Assembly (NCBI RefSeq): GCF_002946355.1
Contig: NZ_PKOZ01000006.1
Location: 124,001-188,000, forward strand
Reading direction: 5' to 3'
Length of the DNA stretch: 64,000 bases
DNA from: Pradoshia eiseniae
GTDB taxonomy: Bacteria > Bacillota > Bacilli > Bacillales > Pradoshiaceae
This document shows positions 63,382 through 64,000 of the stretch, in pieces. The notes beneath the pieces are model-generated. The model ran no database searches, had not been told where the DNA came from, and saw only the letters and a program-made list of their open reading frames with translations. The position numbers were made by a program, and so were the translations under genes. Every line of letters starts with the position of its first letter. The first letter of the stretch is position 1.

Positions 63382-64000
63382 TTATAAATTAATAAATGCA
63401 CTCTTTTTAGCTGCTATTCGTCTTCCTCCTGCCCTCTCATCCTCCAGCCAGCAATTCACAAAATGAGCATTTCCTATATGCGTTCTCTCTGGGTCTGCTT
63501 TTGCGCATACCTCCATGGCGTGGTCACATCGTGCCGTAAAGGGACAGCCTTGCGGAGGGGCAAATAAGTCCGGCGGTGAGCCATTGATTGGAACCAAATC
63601 CGCTTCTTCCCGATCCAAACGAGGGACGGATTGAAGAAGGCCTTTTGTATATGGATGGCGGGCATGATAGAAGATATCTCTTCTATCGCCAGTCTCAACA
63701 ATCTCTCCGGCATACATGACGGCAATTCGGTCAGCCACCTGAGCAACCACACCCAAATCATGTGTAATCAAGATAATTGAAACCCCTGTCTGCCTTTGAA
63801 TTTTTCGAAAGAGAGCGAGAATTTGCGCCTGAATGGTGACATCCAAGGCCGTTGTCGGCTCATCGGCTATCAATATATCAGGCTCGCAAATCAAGGCCAT
63901 CGCAATGACAATCCTCTGCCTCATCCCCCCGCTGAATTGATGCGGATATTGCTTGAACCGTATTTCCGGGTTAGCAATTCCGACCAGCTTCAAATACTCA
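63382..64000 (-). CDS. dppD: Dipeptide/oligopeptide ABC transporter ATPase DppD (5' end outside window)
   Basis: The frame enters from the right edge (codons for [12 protein letters not shown]) so the start and Walker A are not visible; the TTG at 63993 is internal. The signature [15 protein letters not shown], Walker [18 protein letters not shown]-loop [11 protein letters not shown] and the Cys-rich end ([15 protein letters not shown]) identify an OppD/DppD-type subunit. It lies 11 nt before dppE, so the operon continues beyond the window. Confidence 0.9.
   Translation of the reverse strand, partial: EYLKLVGIANPEIRFKQYPHQFSGGMRQRIVIAMALICEPDILIADEPTTALDVTIQAQILALFRKIQRQTGVSIILITHDLGVVAQVADRIAVMYAGEIVETGDRRDIFYHARHPYTKGLLQSVPRLDREEADLVPINGSPPDLFAPPQGCPFTARCDHAMEVCAKADPERTHIGNAHFVNCWLEDERAGGRRIAAKKSAFINL

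Overview
The window looks like a chromosomal segment of an aerobic, endospore-forming member of the Bacillaceae. Supporting signs are low-GC coding, strong AGGAGG-type ribosome binding sites, an alpha/beta small acid-soluble spore protein behind a sigma-G-type promoter, a SigI/RsgI pair, and many genes matching Bacillus subtilis families (YhaN/YhaO, YetJ, YkoY, YvsH, GlpPFKD, YkfABCD, Ku/LigD). There are no rRNA or tRNA genes, no CRISPR array, no insertion sequence and no prophage. Identifications rest on reading motifs and on remembered families, because no search could be run.

Layout. 1-6.4 kb: a partial 2-oxoacid:acceptor oxidoreductase gamma subunit, an acyltransferase, a B12-binding radical SAM protein, spore genes and sigI-rsgI. 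6.6-10.4 kb: a TerC-family protein behind a yybP-ykoY (Mn2+) riboswitch, and an aldehyde dehydrogenase/acyl-reductase pair. 10.4-18.3 kb: prfC, a formate/nitrite-type channel, and the yhaO-yhaN nuclease/ATPase pair with a LexA-like box in its upstream gap. 18.5-25.2 kb: a YetJ-like calcium leak protein, an MFS pump, an oxidoreductase, an acetate symporter pair and a secreted M23 hydrolase. 25.9-30.0 kb: an AcuI/YhfP oxidoreductase and an NHEJ operon (ligase, polymerase, Ku) with a sigma-G-like promoter. 31-36.5 kb: an SDR enzyme, an AI-2E-type exporter and a nosD-nosL-nosY-nosF operon with an FNR-like box. 37-45 kb: an MFS pump, a hydrolase, a CoA-disulfide/persulfide reductase with a CsoR/CstR-like operator, a lysine-riboswitch-controlled permease and gluconokinase. 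45-51 kb: a thioredoxin-like protein and the glp regulon. 51-57 kb: a very repetitive YhgE/Pip protein, an MhqD-like hydrolase plus flavin reductase with an MhqR-like site, a duplicated-motif membrane protein and an ADP-ribosylglycohydrolase. 57.7-64 kb: the end of a dpp-ykf murein-peptide uptake and recycling operon.

How the parts work together. The glp block is a complete glycerol pathway: GlpF imports, GlpK phosphorylates, GlpD oxidises and GlpP antiterminates at leader hairpins, with a cre over the glpF promoter. The dpp-ykf block imports murein peptides, trims them (YkfA, YkfC) and epimerises L-Ala-D-Glu (YkfB). The NHEJ block repairs double-strand breaks, probably in spores. The nos block is a maturation set for nitrous oxide reductase, but no nosZ is in the window.

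The most interesting points are the split LigD, whose polymerase half carries a second OB-fold-like segment; the nos accessory operon with an FNR-like box centred at -41.5 but no visible nosZ; and several well-placed operators (LexA, CstR-like, MhqR-like). No clearly new defence or mobile system was seen.
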